Origin: Clostridia bacterium
Lineage (GTDB): Bacteria > Bacillota > Clostridia > Oscillospirales > UBA644
Assembly: GCA_017621705.1 (NCBI GenBank)
Contig: JAGASR010000004.1
Span: 103,634-167,633, forward strand
DNA: 64,000 nt
Reading direction: 5' to 3'
Shown: piece after piece, positions 39,128 to 47,860 of the stretch
Position numbering within the stretch: position 1 is the stretch's first letter
How the letters are laid out: each line of letters begins with the position of its first letter
The notes under the pieces: generated by a model
Told to the model about the DNA's origin: nothing
The model's input: only the letters and a program-made list of their open reading frames with translations
Databases searched by the model: none
Translations under genes and position numbers: made by a program

Positions 39128-40123
39128 ATGAATAAATCCGTCTCCGATGAAAAAATGCATGAGGTGTACGAACGTCTAAGAACACCCGTCAAACTCGGCG
39201 CCGTAATCAAGGAAGAAAACGGTGTCCTCTGTGACAGCCCGACAATCTTTCATAAAGACGGCATCTGGTATATGATGTATGTCAGCATTGATACGTCAAC
39301 TGCCGATTGCGGTTACGAAACATATCTCGCTTCTTCCGAGGATCTTGTTCATTGGACTAAGCTCGGCAGGATCCTTACCCGTCCGAAAACGGGTTGGGAT
39401 GCAAATCAGGTCGACGGAGAGCTTGCTCTTATCGATATCGATTTCGGAGGAGAATACTCTCTTAATCGGTTTGACGGTAAATACTGGTGCTCGTATATCG
39501 GCGGTGCTCTTCCGGGCTATGAACCCGATCCGCTTCACACGGGATATGCGTATACCGAAGATCCGACCGCCTCAAAAGAATGGATACGTCTCGAAAAGCC
39601 TGTATTGACTACGGAAGATAAAGACGTCCGTTCTTTCGAAAGTGCAACGATCTACCGTACTTTCATTTTTGAAGATGAAACACGTACTCTAGGTCATCGC
39701 TTCGTGATGTTTTATAACGGAAAATCGAAGGAAATTCATAAAGAGCAGATCGGAATCTGCGTTTCCGACGATTTTTATACATGGCAGCGATATCTTGACG
39801 GTCCTGTCGTTTCGAATATCGACGATCCGTCGAATTATATCTCGGGTGATCCTCAGATAATAAAAATGGACGATATCTGGGTCATGGTCTATTTCAGAGC
39901 GGATAGCGGCAGAGGTGCATACGATACTTTTGCCTGCTCTTACGATCTTGTAAACTGGACCCGATGGGACGGCGAACCGCTTATCAGACCGTCCGAAGAT
40001 TTTGACGATCTTTTTGCCCATAAACCTTATATCATTTTCCATAACGGAACAGTCTATCATTTCTATTGTGCTTGCAACAAAAAGGGTGAAAGATTTCTCG
40101 CCCTCGCAGTAAGCGAACAGTAA
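39128..40123 (+). CDS. Beta-propeller glycoside hydrolase-like protein (GH43/GH130-like)
   Basis: A 331-residue protein with repeated propeller-blade sequences: DSPTIFHKDGIWYMMYVS, LASSEDLVHWTKLG, RFVMFYNGK, CVSDDFYTWQRY, SGDPQIIKMDDIWVMVYF and HKPYIIFHNGTVYHFY. This is the five-bladed fold of clans GH-F and GH-J and of GH130 phosphorylases. Conserved acidic residues at blade starts could form the catalytic site, but I cannot choose a family or substrate. There is no signal peptide. It starts four bases after the citrate synthase stop, behind GAGGA inside that gene. Confidence 0.75.
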   Translation: MNKSVSDEKMHEVYERLRTPVKLGAVIKEENGVLCDSPTIFHKDGIWYMMYVSIDTSTADCGYETYLASSEDLVHWTKLGRILTRPKTGWDANQVDGELALIDIDFGGEYSLNRFDGKYWCSYIGGALPGYEPDPLHTGYAYTEDPTASKEWIRLEKPVLTTEDKDVRSFESATIYRTFIFEDETRTLGHRFVMFYNGKSKEIHKEQIGICVSDDFYTWQRYLDGPVVSNIDDPSNYISGDPQIIKMDDIWVMVYFRADSGRGAYDTFACSYDLVNWTRWDGEPLIRPSEDFDDLFAHKPYIIFHNGTVYHFYCACNKKGERFLALAVSEQ

Positions 40124-40134
40124 AATTGTGTTAA

Positions 40135-41685
40135 ATGAAAATTCTACGATCATTTTTTAAGTTTATTTTCAGCAGGGTTTTTCTTGTAAGTTTTCTTTTA
40201 CTTATTCAGATCATCCTGCTTGTTGCTTTTGTTTTCAGTTGGCAATATAACGAGTGGTTTTCCGCTCTGTATTCTTTTTTGTATATCCTCGGCGGCTTTC
40301 TGATCGTCAAAGTAATCTGTGATAAAAGCAATCCGAGTTATAAGATCGCATGGATTATCCCAATCCTTGTTTTCCCCGTTTTCGGCTCGCTATTTTATCT
40401 TATTTTCGGTAATACGGCTCTTTCGCGCAGAGCGAAAAAGAAGCTTGCAGGCATCGAAACGAGAATGAAAACGGAATTTACGCATATTCCCAATATTTCC
40501 GATGCGATCCGAGCCGATGATCCGCTTGCCGCAAATCAGTCGGACTATATCAAAAATTACGCTTACTGTCCGCCCCACTCGGGAACTTATACCGAATATC
40601 TCCCGACAGGTGAGACTAAATGGCTGAAAATGCTCGAGGAGCTTGAAAAAGCCGAGCGTTTTATTTTCCTTGAATATTTCATAATCGAAGACGGCAAAAT
40701 GTGGTCGTCGATACTCGAGATCCTCGAAAGGAAAGCTTCGCAGGGCGTTGATGTCCGTCTGATCTTCGACGATATGGGCTGCATTCAGATCCTTCCGTTC
40801 GGCTACGAAAAAACTCTTGAGAAAAAAGGCATCAAAACAGGTGTCTTCAATCCTTATAAACCTGTTTTAGTGGGCAGTCTCAATAACCGAGATCACCGTA
40901 AAATATGCGTTATTGACGGTATTTCGGGTTTTACGGGCGGCATAAATCTTGCCGATGAATATATCAACGCGATAGAAAAACACGGCCATTGGAAAGATAC
41001 TTCGATCTTCATCAAAGGCTCTGCTGTCTGGAATCTGACCGTAATGTTTTTGTCGATGTGGGACTATGTCAAAGGCACGAACGAAAATTATACGCTCTAC
41101 CGTCCGAACGAAAAAGCCATTTCAGAAATAAAGGCGAAGGGTATCGTTCAGCCGTTTTCCGACAGTCCGTTCGACGATGAACCCGTAGGCGAGACAGTCT
41201 ATATTAATCTCATTTCCAAAGCTCACGATTACGTCTATATAACAACTCCTTATCTGATTGTCGATAACGAAATTCTTACGGCGCTTTCGAATGCCGCAAA
41301 ATCGGGCGTCGATGTCCGAATCATAACTCCGCATGTCGCAGATAAGCCGCTCGTTCATATCACCACTCGTTCTTATTATAAACAGCTTGTCGAGGACGGC
41401 GTTAAAATTTACGAATACACTCCCGGTTTTATTCATGCGAAGACTTTCGTCGTCGATGATGTTTATGCTGTCGTCGGCACGATAAATCTCGACTACAGAA
41501 GCCTCTATCTTCATTTTGAATGTGCGACCTGGCTTTATAAAACCGACAGCGTCCTTTCCGTCAAAGACGATTTCTTCAAAACGCTCGATGAAAGCGCCGA
41601 ATATACCCTCGAAATGTGCAACCGTCAAAGCGTTTTATCTAAAATCATTGCCGCTCTCTGCCGACTTTTTGCACCGTTGATGTAA
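40135..41685 (+). CDS. cls: Cardiolipin synthase (PLD family)
   Basis: A 516-residue membrane enzyme that makes cardiolipin from two phosphatidylglycerol molecules. It has two or three membrane segments in the first 90 residues, then two HKD catalytic motifs: DHRKICVIDGISGFTGGINL near residue 257 and IHAKTFVVDDVYAVVGTINLD near residue 432. The length fits clostridial cls. No strong ribosome site precedes ATG 40135, so it may depend on coupling with the gene before it, 11 bases away. Confidence 0.95.
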   Translation: MKILRSFFKFIFSRVFLVSFLLLIQIILLVAFVFSWQYNEWFSALYSFLYILGGFLIVKVICDKSNPSYKIAWIIPILVFPVFGSLFYLIFGNTALSRRAKKKLAGIETRMKTEFTHIPNISDAIRADDPLAANQSDYIKNYAYCPPHSGTYTEYLPTGETKWLKMLEELEKAERFIFLEYFIIEDGKMWSSILEILERKASQGVDVRLIFDDMGCIQILPFGYEKTLEKKGIKTGVFNPYKPVLVGSLNNRDHRKICVIDGISGFTGGINLADEYINAIEKHGHWKDTSIFIKGSAVWNLTVMFLSMWDYVKGTNENYTLYRPNEKAISEIKAKGIVQPFSDSPFDDEPVGETVYINLISKAHDYVYITTPYLIVDNEILTALSNAAKSGVDVRIITPHVADKPLVHITTRSYYKQLVEDGVKIYEYTPGFIHAKTFVVDDVYAVVGTINLDYRSLYLHFECATWLYKTDSVLSVKDDFFKTLDESAEYTLEMCNRQSVLSKIIAALCRLFAPLM

Positions 41686-41727
41686 ATATGGTGTAATGGC
41701 ATATAGTTTTACAGAGGTGTTTTGTCC

Positions 41728-42726
41728 TTGCGTAATATTTTTTATAAACTGTGCTTTTTCGCTCTGTTATCGGTTTTTTTGACGGTAACGGCTCTTTGTT
41801 CGTGCTCTTCCGTAAAAAGATACGACGAGACTTTTTTTGCAATGGACACGGTCGCAACCTTTACAGTCTATGAACAATACGACGGTTTTTCCTCTCTCTG
41901 CAATTCGCTGCTTTCATCTGCGGAAAAGACTCTCACCGAATGCGGCGGATATATGATCGGTGCTTCGTCCGACGGACAGACCGTTGAACTCAACGATACG
42001 CTCTCTTCTCTTGTCGAAAAATCTTTTCTCGTCTCGGAGCTTACCGACGGAGATTTTGATCTTTCAATAGCGCCGCTCGTAAGGCTTTGGGATATTAAAA
42101 ATTCAACTGTTCCGCCGTCGGAAAACGATATCGAAAATGCGAAAAATCTTGTAGGCTTCGATCTTATTTCTTTGACTGAAAATACGCTCACCTTTCCGTC
42201 TTCGGGTATGGGTATAGATCTCGGCTCCGTCGGCAAAGGCTGGGCAGGGGATGAGATCGCCAAAGGTCTTTTGGAAAACGGAATCACTTCCGGCATAATA
42301 AATCTCGGCGGCAATATCCGTGTTTTCGGAGATAATCCGAATAATCGGGACGGCACTTTTTCCGTCGGCATCAAAGATCCGAAAGACACATCGTCGATCG
42401 TCGGATACGTCAAAGTCAAAAATACAAACGTCATAACTTCGGGCGCATACGAGCGTTTTTACGAGTATGACGGAAAAATCTATCACCATATTCTCGACCC
42501 CAAAACGGGAGCTCCCGCGCAAAGCGGGCTTGCAAGCGTTACCGTGATCTGTTCTGACGGTGCGATAGCAGATATGCTTTCGACGGCGCTTTTTGTTGTC
42601 GGACAGGAACGCGGAACCGTGATCCTCGAAAAAATTGCGGAAACTTATCCCGATATTTCAGCCGTTTTTGTTTCGACGGACGGCTCTGTAGATACTGTCA
42701 ATACTGTTCTTTACGGAACAGACTGA
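41728..42726 (+). CDS. apbE: FAD:protein FMN transferase, lipoprotein form
   Basis: A 332-residue enzyme that attaches FMN to Ser/Thr of extracellular flavoproteins. It has an N-terminal signal with lipobox LCSC, then FFAMDTVATFTVYE, the GMGIDLGSVGKGWAGDEI block, INLGGNIRVFG and YHHILDPKTGAPAQSGLASVTVICSDG, with metal ligands in the last. Translation likely starts at TTG 41728, eight bases after AGAGGTG; the TTG at 41722 is too close to it. It is followed at once by another lipoprotein, a NusG-II protein and a Gx-transporter protein. Confidence 0.94.
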   Translation: MRNIFYKLCFFALLSVFLTVTALCSCSSVKRYDETFFAMDTVATFTVYEQYDGFSSLCNSLLSSAEKTLTECGGYMIGASSDGQTVELNDTLSSLVEKSFLVSELTDGDFDLSIAPLVRLWDIKNSTVPPSENDIENAKNLVGFDLISLTENTLTFPSSGMGIDLGSVGKGWAGDEIAKGLLENGITSGIINLGGNIRVFGDNPNNRDGTFSVGIKDPKDTSSIVGYVKVKNTNVITSGAYERFYEYDGKIYHHILDPKTGAPAQSGLASVTVICSDGAIADMLSTALFVVGQERGTVILEKIAETYPDISAVFVSTDGSVDTVNTVLYGTD

Positions 42727-42738
42727 ATGGAGATCAAT

Positions 42739-43662
42739 GTGAAAAAAACATTCATTTTTCTTCTTTTGTCTCTCTGCTTTCTGCTTTGCTCATGCGGCGG
42801 AGGCGGAAAGATTATTTTCCCGTTCGAAGCGGATCTAGAAAAACATTATACCGTTCTCGAAAAAATGCCGGACGGGTCAGATGTCTCGGAATACATAGAA
42901 ACTTCTTCCGATAACATTATTCTCGAAAACGACCGCTTTTCTGTAGGTATCTGCGGAGAAAACGGCGCTTTGTGGTTCCTTGATAAATCCGAAGAACTTT
43001 ATTACGATATGACGGGTCAGTCTTTTTTCGATATCTCTTCTGCGAAGACTGCGCTCGATGTTTACAGAGATAATGAGCCCTTTCTGACTTATGCTCAGGG
43101 CGAATTTTACGACGTAGTTTTTGAAAAATACAGACCGACCCTCACCGCATTTTATCTCAGTGAAAATACGGTCCGTCTCATTTATGTTATCGGTATCGAT
43201 CAGCTTGAATTTATCTCCGGGTATCCCGTTGTGATAACGGAATCGGCGTATTCTCAAAACGAAGCGCTTCTTTCGGATTTCTATAAAAAAGCCGCAAGTT
43301 CTGACTTTTCGCACTCGTTCATGTCCGATTACTGTCTGTCGGAAGATTATTATGTGCTGAAAACGTATCCGCTTTCCGACATGACGAACTTTCCGACCGA
43401 ATTTGATTCCACATATGCGAGAAACGAACTTCTTTCTTTGGGGTATGATCCCGCAAATGCGAAGATCTGCCTTTTTGTTTCGGATGTAACGCTTGAAAAC
43501 GAAAAGATCATAGTCGATATCAGCCCCGAAAGGCAGTACAGGACTTCAGCTGTCAGAACGAGCCAATATAAAACAGCTTTCTTTGACGGACAAGTCCCGT
43601 TTGTCGTAAAAACAGAGTCCGAAAGCGAAAAAATACCATTTGCGGGAAGTAAATTCGGATGA
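42739..43662 (+). CDS. Lipoprotein of unknown function
   Basis: A 307-residue secreted lipoprotein: a signal segment IFLLLSLCFLLCSC gives a lipobox and then a Gly-rich start (GGGGK). The mature part has alternating aromatic and charged residues, like a beta-rich domain (DRFSVGICGENGALWFLDK), and I know no family for it. No clear ApbE target motif (Asp-x-x-Ser/Thr-Gly-Ala-Thr) is seen in it. The GTG at 42739 is the best start, with GGAG six bases before; an ATG at 42727 lies upstream of that site. It overlaps the next gene by four bases. Confidence 0.8.
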   Translation: MKKTFIFLLLSLCFLLCSCGGGGKIIFPFEADLEKHYTVLEKMPDGSDVSEYIETSSDNIILENDRFSVGICGENGALWFLDKSEELYYDMTGQSFFDISSAKTALDVYRDNEPFLTYAQGEFYDVVFEKYRPTLTAFYLSENTVRLIYVIGIDQLEFISGYPVVITESAYSQNEALLSDFYKKAASSDFSHSFMSDYCLSEDYYVLKTYPLSDMTNFPTEFDSTYARNELLSLGYDPANAKICLFVSDVTLENEKIIVDISPERQYRTSAVRTSQYKTAFFDGQVPFVVKTESESEKIPFAGSKFG

Positions 43663-44030
43663 TACAGCAAAAAGATTTGAAAATTCGTAAAAGCGATATT
43701 GTTTTGACTGTTTCTATAGTCGCCATTTGCGTTGGGCTGGCGATCATTCCGTTCTTTTTTTCTCGTGACGGTTCTTCTGTTTCGATCTATGTTGACGGCA
43801 AACTTTTTGCCGAGAAAAATATTTCCGAAAATTCAGTGACCGATGTTGACGGCATGATGACCGTCGTAATTGAAAACGGAAAAGTTTATGCCCAAAATTC
43901 CGTCTGTCCCGACGGAGTTTGCGAACATTCATTGCCCATAACAAAATCGGGCGACAGCATAATCTGTCTTCCGAATAAGATAATGATAAAAATATCGGGG
44001 GAAGGGGAGACGGACGCAATAAGCGGTTGA
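43659..44030 (+). CDS. NusG domain II-containing membrane-anchored protein (EetA-like)
   Basis: A 123-residue protein: a short cytoplasmic start, one membrane segment (about residues 15-33), then an outside NusG-II-type beta-barrel with the family motif VCPDGVCEHSLPI and ICLPNKIMIKI. Two Cys in CPDGVC may pair with a third in SIICL. Proteins of this kind are associated with ApbE and flavin-based extracellular electron transfer. The C-terminus TDAISG resembles the start of a flavinylation motif but ends before the acceptor position. The start overlaps the previous stop. Confidence 0.85.
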   Translation: MIQQKDLKIRKSDIVLTVSIVAICVGLAIIPFFFSRDGSSVSIYVDGKLFAEKNISENSVTDVDGMMTVVIENGKVYAQNSVCPDGVCEHSLPITKSGDSIICLPNKIMIKISGEGETDAISG

Positions 44031-44031
44031 T

Positions 44032-44538
44032 ATGAACTTGAAAATACGAAAAATAACGTGCTTTGCGCTTCTTCTCGCATTATCCCTTATCCTCTCATAT
44101 ATCGAAAATCTGCTGTTTTCGGGCATTTCGTTGCCCGGAATAAAGCTCGGTCTTTCGAATATTGCCGTTGTGTGCGTTTTGTATAGCTTTGGACCTTTAC
44201 AGGCGCTTTTGCTCGGGATCGCAAAGAGTTTTCTGTCTCTTCTGATCTTCGGAAAACTCAGCGGACTAATGTATTCCGTTTTCGGCATAGTCCTTGCGGT
44301 TGCGGCAATGTCTCTTACAAAAAAAACAGGCGCCTTTTCCCTTTTCGGAGTCGGTATAAGCGGTGCCGCGGCGCATATTTTAGGTCAGCTTTTTGCCGCT
44401 TGCATCATGCTTTCGAGTGCGCATCCCCTGCGCCTTTTCCCTTTACTTTGTATTCTCTCCGTCGCATCTGCGGCGATACTTTATTTTCCCGAACACACAA
44501 TTTTGTCCTTTTTAAGAAAGAGTGGTATTGTTGAATAA
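44032..44538 (+). CDS. Gx transporter family protein (EetB-like; HepS component I family)
   Basis: A 168-residue membrane protein with about five segments. It carries the family hallmark LPGIKLGLSNIAVVCVLY near residue 38 and GIAKSFLSLLIFGKLSGLMYSVFG. The family is often labelled heptaprenyl diphosphate synthase component I but looks like an S-component-type membrane protein and is found with ApbE and NusG-II proteins. It starts one base after the preceding stop, so translation is coupled. Confidence 0.85.
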   Translation: MNLKIRKITCFALLLALSLILSYIENLLFSGISLPGIKLGLSNIAVVCVLYSFGPLQALLLGIAKSFLSLLIFGKLSGLMYSVFGIVLAVAAMSLTKKTGAFSLFGVGISGAAAHILGQLFAACIMLSSAHPLRLFPLLCILSVASAAILYFPEHTILSFLRKSGIVE

Positions 44539-46477
44539 AATTAAAAGTTTATTTTCCGATATCAAGCAGTTTTTCGTTTCCCGCCTGAAAAAAGGCGAAA
44601 TACTCTGCGCGGTCTTTATATCGGTGCTCATAACTTTTCTTCTGGAAGATTTCGGCAGACGTGATATCCTTGGCGGTCTAAGTTTTCTTTTGGAGTCTCC
44701 GTTCAGATTTCTTTATAATGTGTTGATAATCCTCATGACGCTTTGCCTTGCGTTCTTTATGAAAAAACGGTTTTTCGGCTTTGCGATCATAACAACCGGC
44801 TGGGTAACGCTCGGGGTTACTAACTTTGTCGTTCAGACTCTCCGTGTCCTGCCGCTGACTTCGATCGATTTTGCAAACTGTACGGTCGATCTTCTCGTCA
44901 CTTATATCGGTTTTATCGGTATCGGGCTTCTTGTTGCCGGTATTATCGCCGCATTTTTACTTTTTGGATTTATTTATAAAAAAATCCCGTCTCAGCGTAA
45001 ATTCGGAGCGATCAGATCCTGCCTTATGATTCTCGTTGTTTCTGTCAGTATGCTTGCGATGAGTACCGTCGGTTCTTCTTTCGAAGAGGAAACGGAAGAA
45101 CCCGTAAATATAAACGAATCGTATGAAGCATACGGTTTTGCATATAGCTTTACCCGTACTTTCGTCGAGAAAGGTATCGAAGAACCTGAGTATTACAGCG
45201 AAATCGATATTCACCGTGTCCTTCGCCGTATTGAAAATACCGCGAAACCTTCCGATGTTGCTCCGAATATCGTAATGGTTCAGCTTGAATCGTTTTTTGA
45301 TATAAAAAATGTCGGTCATCTGACATTCTCTTCCGATCCCTGCCCTGTTTTTACTCACCTTAAAGAAAACTGCATCTCGGGTTTCCTTTCCGTTCCGTAT
45401 GTTGGTGCCGGAACTGTAAACACAGAGTTTGAGATACTTTCGGGCATGAATATCGACTTTTTCGGTTTCGGCGAGTATCCGTATAAATCGATATTGCAGG
45501 AAAAATCCTGCGAAACCGTCGCATCGGTCCTTCGTTCTCTCGGTCATACAACGACCGCACTTCATAACTACGAGGGAACTTTCTACGACAGAAATATCGT
45601 CTACGGCAACCTTGGTTTCGACCGCTTTGTTCCCGTTGAATTTATGAGCAATGTCGAGCGTAACCGTCAGGGCTGGGCGAAAGATAAGGTCCTTTTGCCG
45701 TATATTCAGAAGGCTCTCGAAACGAGCGACGGCAAAGATTTTGTCTTCGGCGTTACCGTTCAGTCCCACGGAAATTACCCTGCGGATATTGAAGAAAAGC
45801 GCAATATTTCTGTTTTCGGCGCCGAAAATGAGATGCTGAAAGCCGAATATGAGTATTACGTTAATGAAATTTCCGAAGTCGATATGTTTATCGGCGCGCT
45901 TATTTCTTATCTCGAATCGTTTGATGAACCGACGGTTCTTGTCCTTTACGGCGACCATCTGCCCGCGTTCACAGAGATCGATGACAGCGACCTTTCTGCC
46001 GGAAATATGTTTACTTCCGAATACGTCATCTGGTCAAATTACGGTCTTTCCGGTGAAGATAAAGATCTCGAAACTTATCAGCTTACGTCGTATCTGTTCG
46101 AACTTCTCAATATAAACGAAGGTCTCTTTTTCGAATTTCATGATATCTACGAAACGAGCTATATCTACGATGATCTTCTCGAGCAGCTCGAATACGATAT
46201 TCTTTACGGGGAAAATTACGCCAAGGTATCTTACGAACCCATGCCGATGACTGTCGGTTTTGATGATATTGAGATAACGAGCGCCACCGTGTTGGGTGAA
46301 TCACTGTATGTAAAGGGGAATAACTTTACTGAATACAGCGTCATTTATATCAACGGTATTGCAAAAAATACAGTATATATAAGCGATGAAGTTCTTATGA
46401 CGGAAGATGTTTCTGTCGAAGAAGAAATAAATGTTGAAATAAAACAGATCGCCGCAGACGGCTACAGATATAATTAA
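44531..46477 (+). CDS. LTA synthase family protein (sulfatase-fold phosphoglycerol transferase)
   Basis: A membrane enzyme of about 648 residues with five N-terminal membrane segments (about residues 20-180) and an outside sulfatase-fold domain. Motifs are NIVMVQLESFFDI (metal-binding Glu), GAGTVNTEFEILSGMN with the probable catalytic Thr, FVFGVTVQSHGNYP, and VLYGDHLPAF. It would add glycerol phosphate from phosphatidylglycerol to a surface polymer. After the enzyme domain comes an extra beta-domain of about 80 residues (ITSATVLGESLYVKG). The start is uncertain: GTG 44522, TTG 44528 and TTG 44531 are in frame, and the weak site AAAGAG best fits 44531. It overlaps the preceding gene. Confidence 0.9.
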   Translation: MNKIKSLFSDIKQFFVSRLKKGEILCAVFISVLITFLLEDFGRRDILGGLSFLLESPFRFLYNVLIILMTLCLAFFMKKRFFGFAIITTGWVTLGVTNFVVQTLRVLPLTSIDFANCTVDLLVTYIGFIGIGLLVAGIIAAFLLFGFIYKKIPSQRKFGAIRSCLMILVVSVSMLAMSTVGSSFEEETEEPVNINESYEAYGFAYSFTRTFVEKGIEEPEYYSEIDIHRVLRRIENTAKPSDVAPNIVMVQLESFFDIKNVGHLTFSSDPCPVFTHLKENCISGFLSVPYVGAGTVNTEFEILSGMNIDFFGFGEYPYKSILQEKSCETVASVLRSLGHTTTALHNYEGTFYDRNIVYGNLGFDRFVPVEFMSNVERNRQGWAKDKVLLPYIQKALETSDGKDFVFGVTVQSHGNYPADIEEKRNISVFGAENEMLKAEYEYYVNEISEVDMFIGALISYLESFDEPTVLVLYGDHLPAFTEIDDSDLSAGNMFTSEYVIWSNYGLSGEDKDLETYQLTSYLFELLNINEGLFFEFHDIYETSYIYDDLLEQLEYDILYGENYAKVSYEPMPMTVGFDDIEITSATVLGESLYVKGNNFTEYSVIYINGIAKNTVYISDEVLMTEDVSVEEEINVEIKQIAADGYRYN

Positions 46478-46489
46478 GGAGAAAAAATT

Positions 46490-46777
46490 ATGGCACAGAT
46501 AACTTATTTCTTTTTAAGCAAATGCATTTACTGCTCGAAAGCAGACAGAATGATCAGATTGGTCAAGGAAAAACATCCCGAATTCAAAGCAATAAAAATT
46601 CAGAAGATCGAAGAAAGTCTCAAGCCCGAGATTGCGGAGCAGTATGATTATCAGCTCGTACCGTGTTTCTTTGTCGGAAATAAAAAGATTTTTGAAGGTG
46701 CTCCGACAGAAGAAAAGATCTGCGAAGCTTTTTCGGAAGCGTTAAAAGCAGAAAACGGTTTAAGTATTGACTTTTAA
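46490..46777 (+). CDS. Glutaredoxin/thioredoxin-like protein
   Basis: A 95-residue small redox protein with the CIYCSKA active-site CxxC near residue 12 and the cis-Pro motif LVPCFFVGNKKIFEG near residue 61, which fit a glutaredoxin-like fold. It probably passes electrons to a cytoplasmic thiol partner. A perfect AAGGAG site precedes ATG 46490. It is the last gene of the series; the next promoter overlaps its stop codon. Confidence 0.85.
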   Translation: MAQITYFFLSKCIYCSKADRMIRLVKEKHPEFKAIKIQKIEESLKPEIAEQYDYQLVPCFFVGNKKIFEGAPTEEKICEAFSEALKAENGLSIDF

Positions 46778-46795
46778 CGATTTATCCGTTATAAT
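46767..46795 (+). promoter_or_regulatory. Promoter of the first uroporphyrinogen-decarboxylase-like gene
   Basis: TTGACT (46767-46772) and TATAAT (46790-46795) are 17 bases apart. The -35 box lies inside the last codons of the glutaredoxin-like gene. Confidence 0.82.
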
Positions 46796-46823
46796 TAAAA
46801 AAACTTTTTGGAGGCTCATTTAT

Positions 46824-47801
46824 ATGACACCGAGAGAAAGATTCACTAAAGTACTTCATTTTGAAAAACCCGATCAGCTTCCTCTTATCGAGTGGGCTGC
46901 ATGGTGGGGTCTGACTTTTGACCGTTGGAAGACGGAGGGGCTCGATCCTGCTATGGATACAGATCAGAGCCTTGAATATTTCGGCCTTGAAAATTTAAAA
47001 TGCATCGGTGCGGCTCCGAGTATTCCTCATTATTCTCATGAGGGCAATCCTGTCCGTAACGAGGACGATTATGATGAACTCGTAAAAAACGGGCTTTGGA
47101 GCGATGCTGTTATTGAAGGTCTTGTAAAAGATGCAAAGAGCCTTAAAGAACGTCATGAAAACGGCGATTTTTCTATCCGTATCTGGCTTGACGGCTTCTT
47201 CTGGTTCCCGCGCAGACTTTTCGGTATCGAAGAGCATCTCTATTCTTTTTATGATGAGCCCGATCTTTTAAAACGCATGAATTCCGACCTTGCGGACTTC
47301 AATATCCGTGCGATAAAAGCTCTTTATGAAGTTGACACTCCCGATTTCGTCGGCTTCGGCGAAGATATGTCTTATAACCACGGTCCGATGCTTTCCGAAG
47401 AAATGTTTAACGAATTCCTCGCGCCGTATTATAAGCGTGTTATCCCCGAGATCAAGAAAAAGGATGTTCCCGTCCTTGTTGACTCCGACGGCGATATAAC
47501 GGAAATGATCCCGTGGCTCATGTCTGTCGGTCTTGAGGGTATCTATCCTCTTGAAAAGCAGGCAGGTGTCGATATCTGCAAAATAAGAGAAATGTATCCG
47601 AAGTTCCTTATGCTTGGCGGATACGATAAGATGTGTATGTCTAAAGGCGAGGCTGAAATGCGCGCAGAGTTCGAAAGAATTCTTCCCGTAATGAAGAGCG
47701 GTGGATATATTCCGTCCGTCGACCACCAGACTCCGCCCGAAGTTTCCTTCGAAAATTATAAGATTTACGCTAAACTTTTCAAAGAATACGTCCGCAAGTA
47801 A
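46824..47801 (+). CDS. Uroporphyrinogen decarboxylase-fold protein, DSDG subtype
   Basis: A 325-residue TIM-barrel protein of the URO-D/MtaA superfamily, opening with MTPRERFTKVLHFEKPDQLP. It lacks the HemE motif with the catalytic Arg residues, so it is not a heme enzyme. Where methylcobamide:CoM-type methyltransferases bind zinc with HxCG, this protein has VLVDSDGDITEM (near residue 222), so the zinc site appears lost. The reaction is unknown. The start is set at ATG 46824 behind TGGAGG; the frame is open to 46767, but that overlaps the promoter. Confidence 0.85.
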   Translation: MTPRERFTKVLHFEKPDQLPLIEWAAWWGLTFDRWKTEGLDPAMDTDQSLEYFGLENLKCIGAAPSIPHYSHEGNPVRNEDDYDELVKNGLWSDAVIEGLVKDAKSLKERHENGDFSIRIWLDGFFWFPRRLFGIEEHLYSFYDEPDLLKRMNSDLADFNIRAIKALYEVDTPDFVGFGEDMSYNHGPMLSEEMFNEFLAPYYKRVIPEIKKKDVPVLVDSDGDITEMIPWLMSVGLEGIYPLEKQAGVDICKIREMYPKFLMLGGYDKMCMSKGEAEMRAEFERILPVMKSGGYIPSVDHQTPPEVSFENYKIYAKLFKEYVRK

Positions 47802-47860
47802 CATAACGCGAAAACAGTCATATTATGTTAATGTAAAAATCATTGACAGAGGTGACCGTG

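Noticed and set aside
44957..45958. A 333-codon - strand frame opposite the LTA-synthase-like gene
   Set aside because: It has no family motifs and composition typical of antisense translation (many Arg, Phe, Asn); the + strand protein is clearly a sulfatase-fold enzyme.
46824..47801. Annotation as HemE, the heme enzyme uroporphyrinogen decarboxylase
   Set aside because: The HemE catalytic Arg motif near the N-terminus is missing here and in the paralogue at 61892-62923, and no heme gene is nearby.
47810..47860. A possible sigma-E promoter (TCATATT and a CATxxAC-like word) before the spoVM pair
   Set aside because: The -10-like word runs into the ribosome site, so a transcript from it would lack that site; the spacing is also too long.
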